Shown here: piece by piece, positions 63,893 to 64,000 of the stretch
Numbering within the stretch: the first letter of the stretch is position 1
Layout: each line of letters starts with the position of its first letter
Assembly (NCBI GenBank): GCA_036501535.1
Contig: DASYAE010000082.1
Coordinates: forward strand, 1-64,000
DNA length: 64,000 nt
Origin: DASYAE01 sp036501535
GTDB taxonomy: Bacteria; Actinomycetota; Actinomycetes; Streptomycetales; Catenulisporaceae
Direction of reading: 5' to 3'
Made by a program: the position numbers and the translations under genes
Notes under the pieces: generated by a model
Told to the model about the DNA's origin: nothing
Seen by the model: the letters and a program-made list of their open reading frames with translations, nothing else
Databases searched by the model: none

Positions 63893-64000
63893 ATGGCGAT
63901 GGCCATCGACAACAGCATTGAGACCGAGGCGCAGACCCTCATCCCGCCGCGCTCGCGCGGCGAGCGCTGGAACGCCACCGGCTCCGTCGTGGCGATGCGC
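63893..64000 (+). CDS. ABC transporter permease, N-terminus only
   Basis: The ATG at 63893 follows AGAAGGGAT and reads MAMAIDNSIETEAQTLIPPR with no stop to the window edge. Only the hydrophilic N-terminus is visible; identity as the permease is inferred from its place after the binding-protein gene. Confidence 0.6.
   Translation, partial: MAMAIDNSIETEAQTLIPPRSRGERWNATGSVVAMR

Overview
The window is chromosome-like DNA from a high-GC actinomycete of the Streptomyces/Catenulispora/Actinospica type. The evidence is strong G/C third-position bias, frequent GTG/TTG starts with purine-rich ribosome binding sites, and families typical of that group: an S53 sedolisin, a DUF574-type SAM methyltransferase, a StrR-like ParB-fold regulator, helix-turn-helix/STAND NTPases, an RHS/intein-like toxin protein and a LanKC/LanL-type lanthipeptide synthetase. 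No rRNA, tRNA, CRISPR array or intact transposase was seen.

Layout. 1-2.4 kb: 5' part of a HTH-NACHT ATPase (runs off the left edge). 2.5-37.4 kb: mixed accessory DNA with an unusual load of broken genes. These are a methyltransferase, a HTH/NB-ARC gene and a LysR regulator each cut by a single in-frame TAG; the NB-ARC gene is also fused to the tail of an unrelated WAVG-repeat protein; there is an isocitrate-lyase-family stub, a secreted PKD protein out of frame with its signal peptide, an RHS toxin with an internal deletion and frameshift, and a frameshifted MFS transporter. Between them are intact genes: S53 protease, ATP-grasp ligase plus DDAH-family enzyme, HEAT-repeat protein, GNAT plus solitary IF-1, DUF4262 protein, crotonase, GH35 beta-galactosidase with a divergent StrR-like regulator, and an alcohol/aldehyde dehydrogenase operon.

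37.6-40.6 kb: a compact lanthipeptide locus, with a 60-aa precursor, a strong hairpin, then a class IV-like synthetase whose cyclase zinc site reads C...CC instead of C...CH. 40.7-44.2 kb: a membrane M48 peptidase operon. 44.4-46.7 kb: TetR regulator with palindromic operators divergent from a beta-carbonic anhydrase, and small regulators. 46.7-50.9 kb: a kinase-like/STAND/TPR protein divergent from a small three-helix membrane protein resembling SLATT-type effectors. This pair is the best candidate for an undescribed (possibly defensive) system.

51.0-64 kb: a tightly packed co-directional catabolic/uptake cluster: ABC ATPase, CoxG-like SRPBCC, HpcH/HpaI aldolase, LigJ-like hydratase, ThDP enzyme, DUF3500 protein, two tandem dihydroxyphthalate-decarboxylase/PBP2-fold proteins, LigI-like amidohydrolase, GntR regulator, carboxylesterase, substrate-binding lipoprotein and the start of a permease. 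Together they suggest import and lower-pathway degradation of an aromatic or phthalate-like carboxylate, but no ring-cleaving oxygenase is present in the window.
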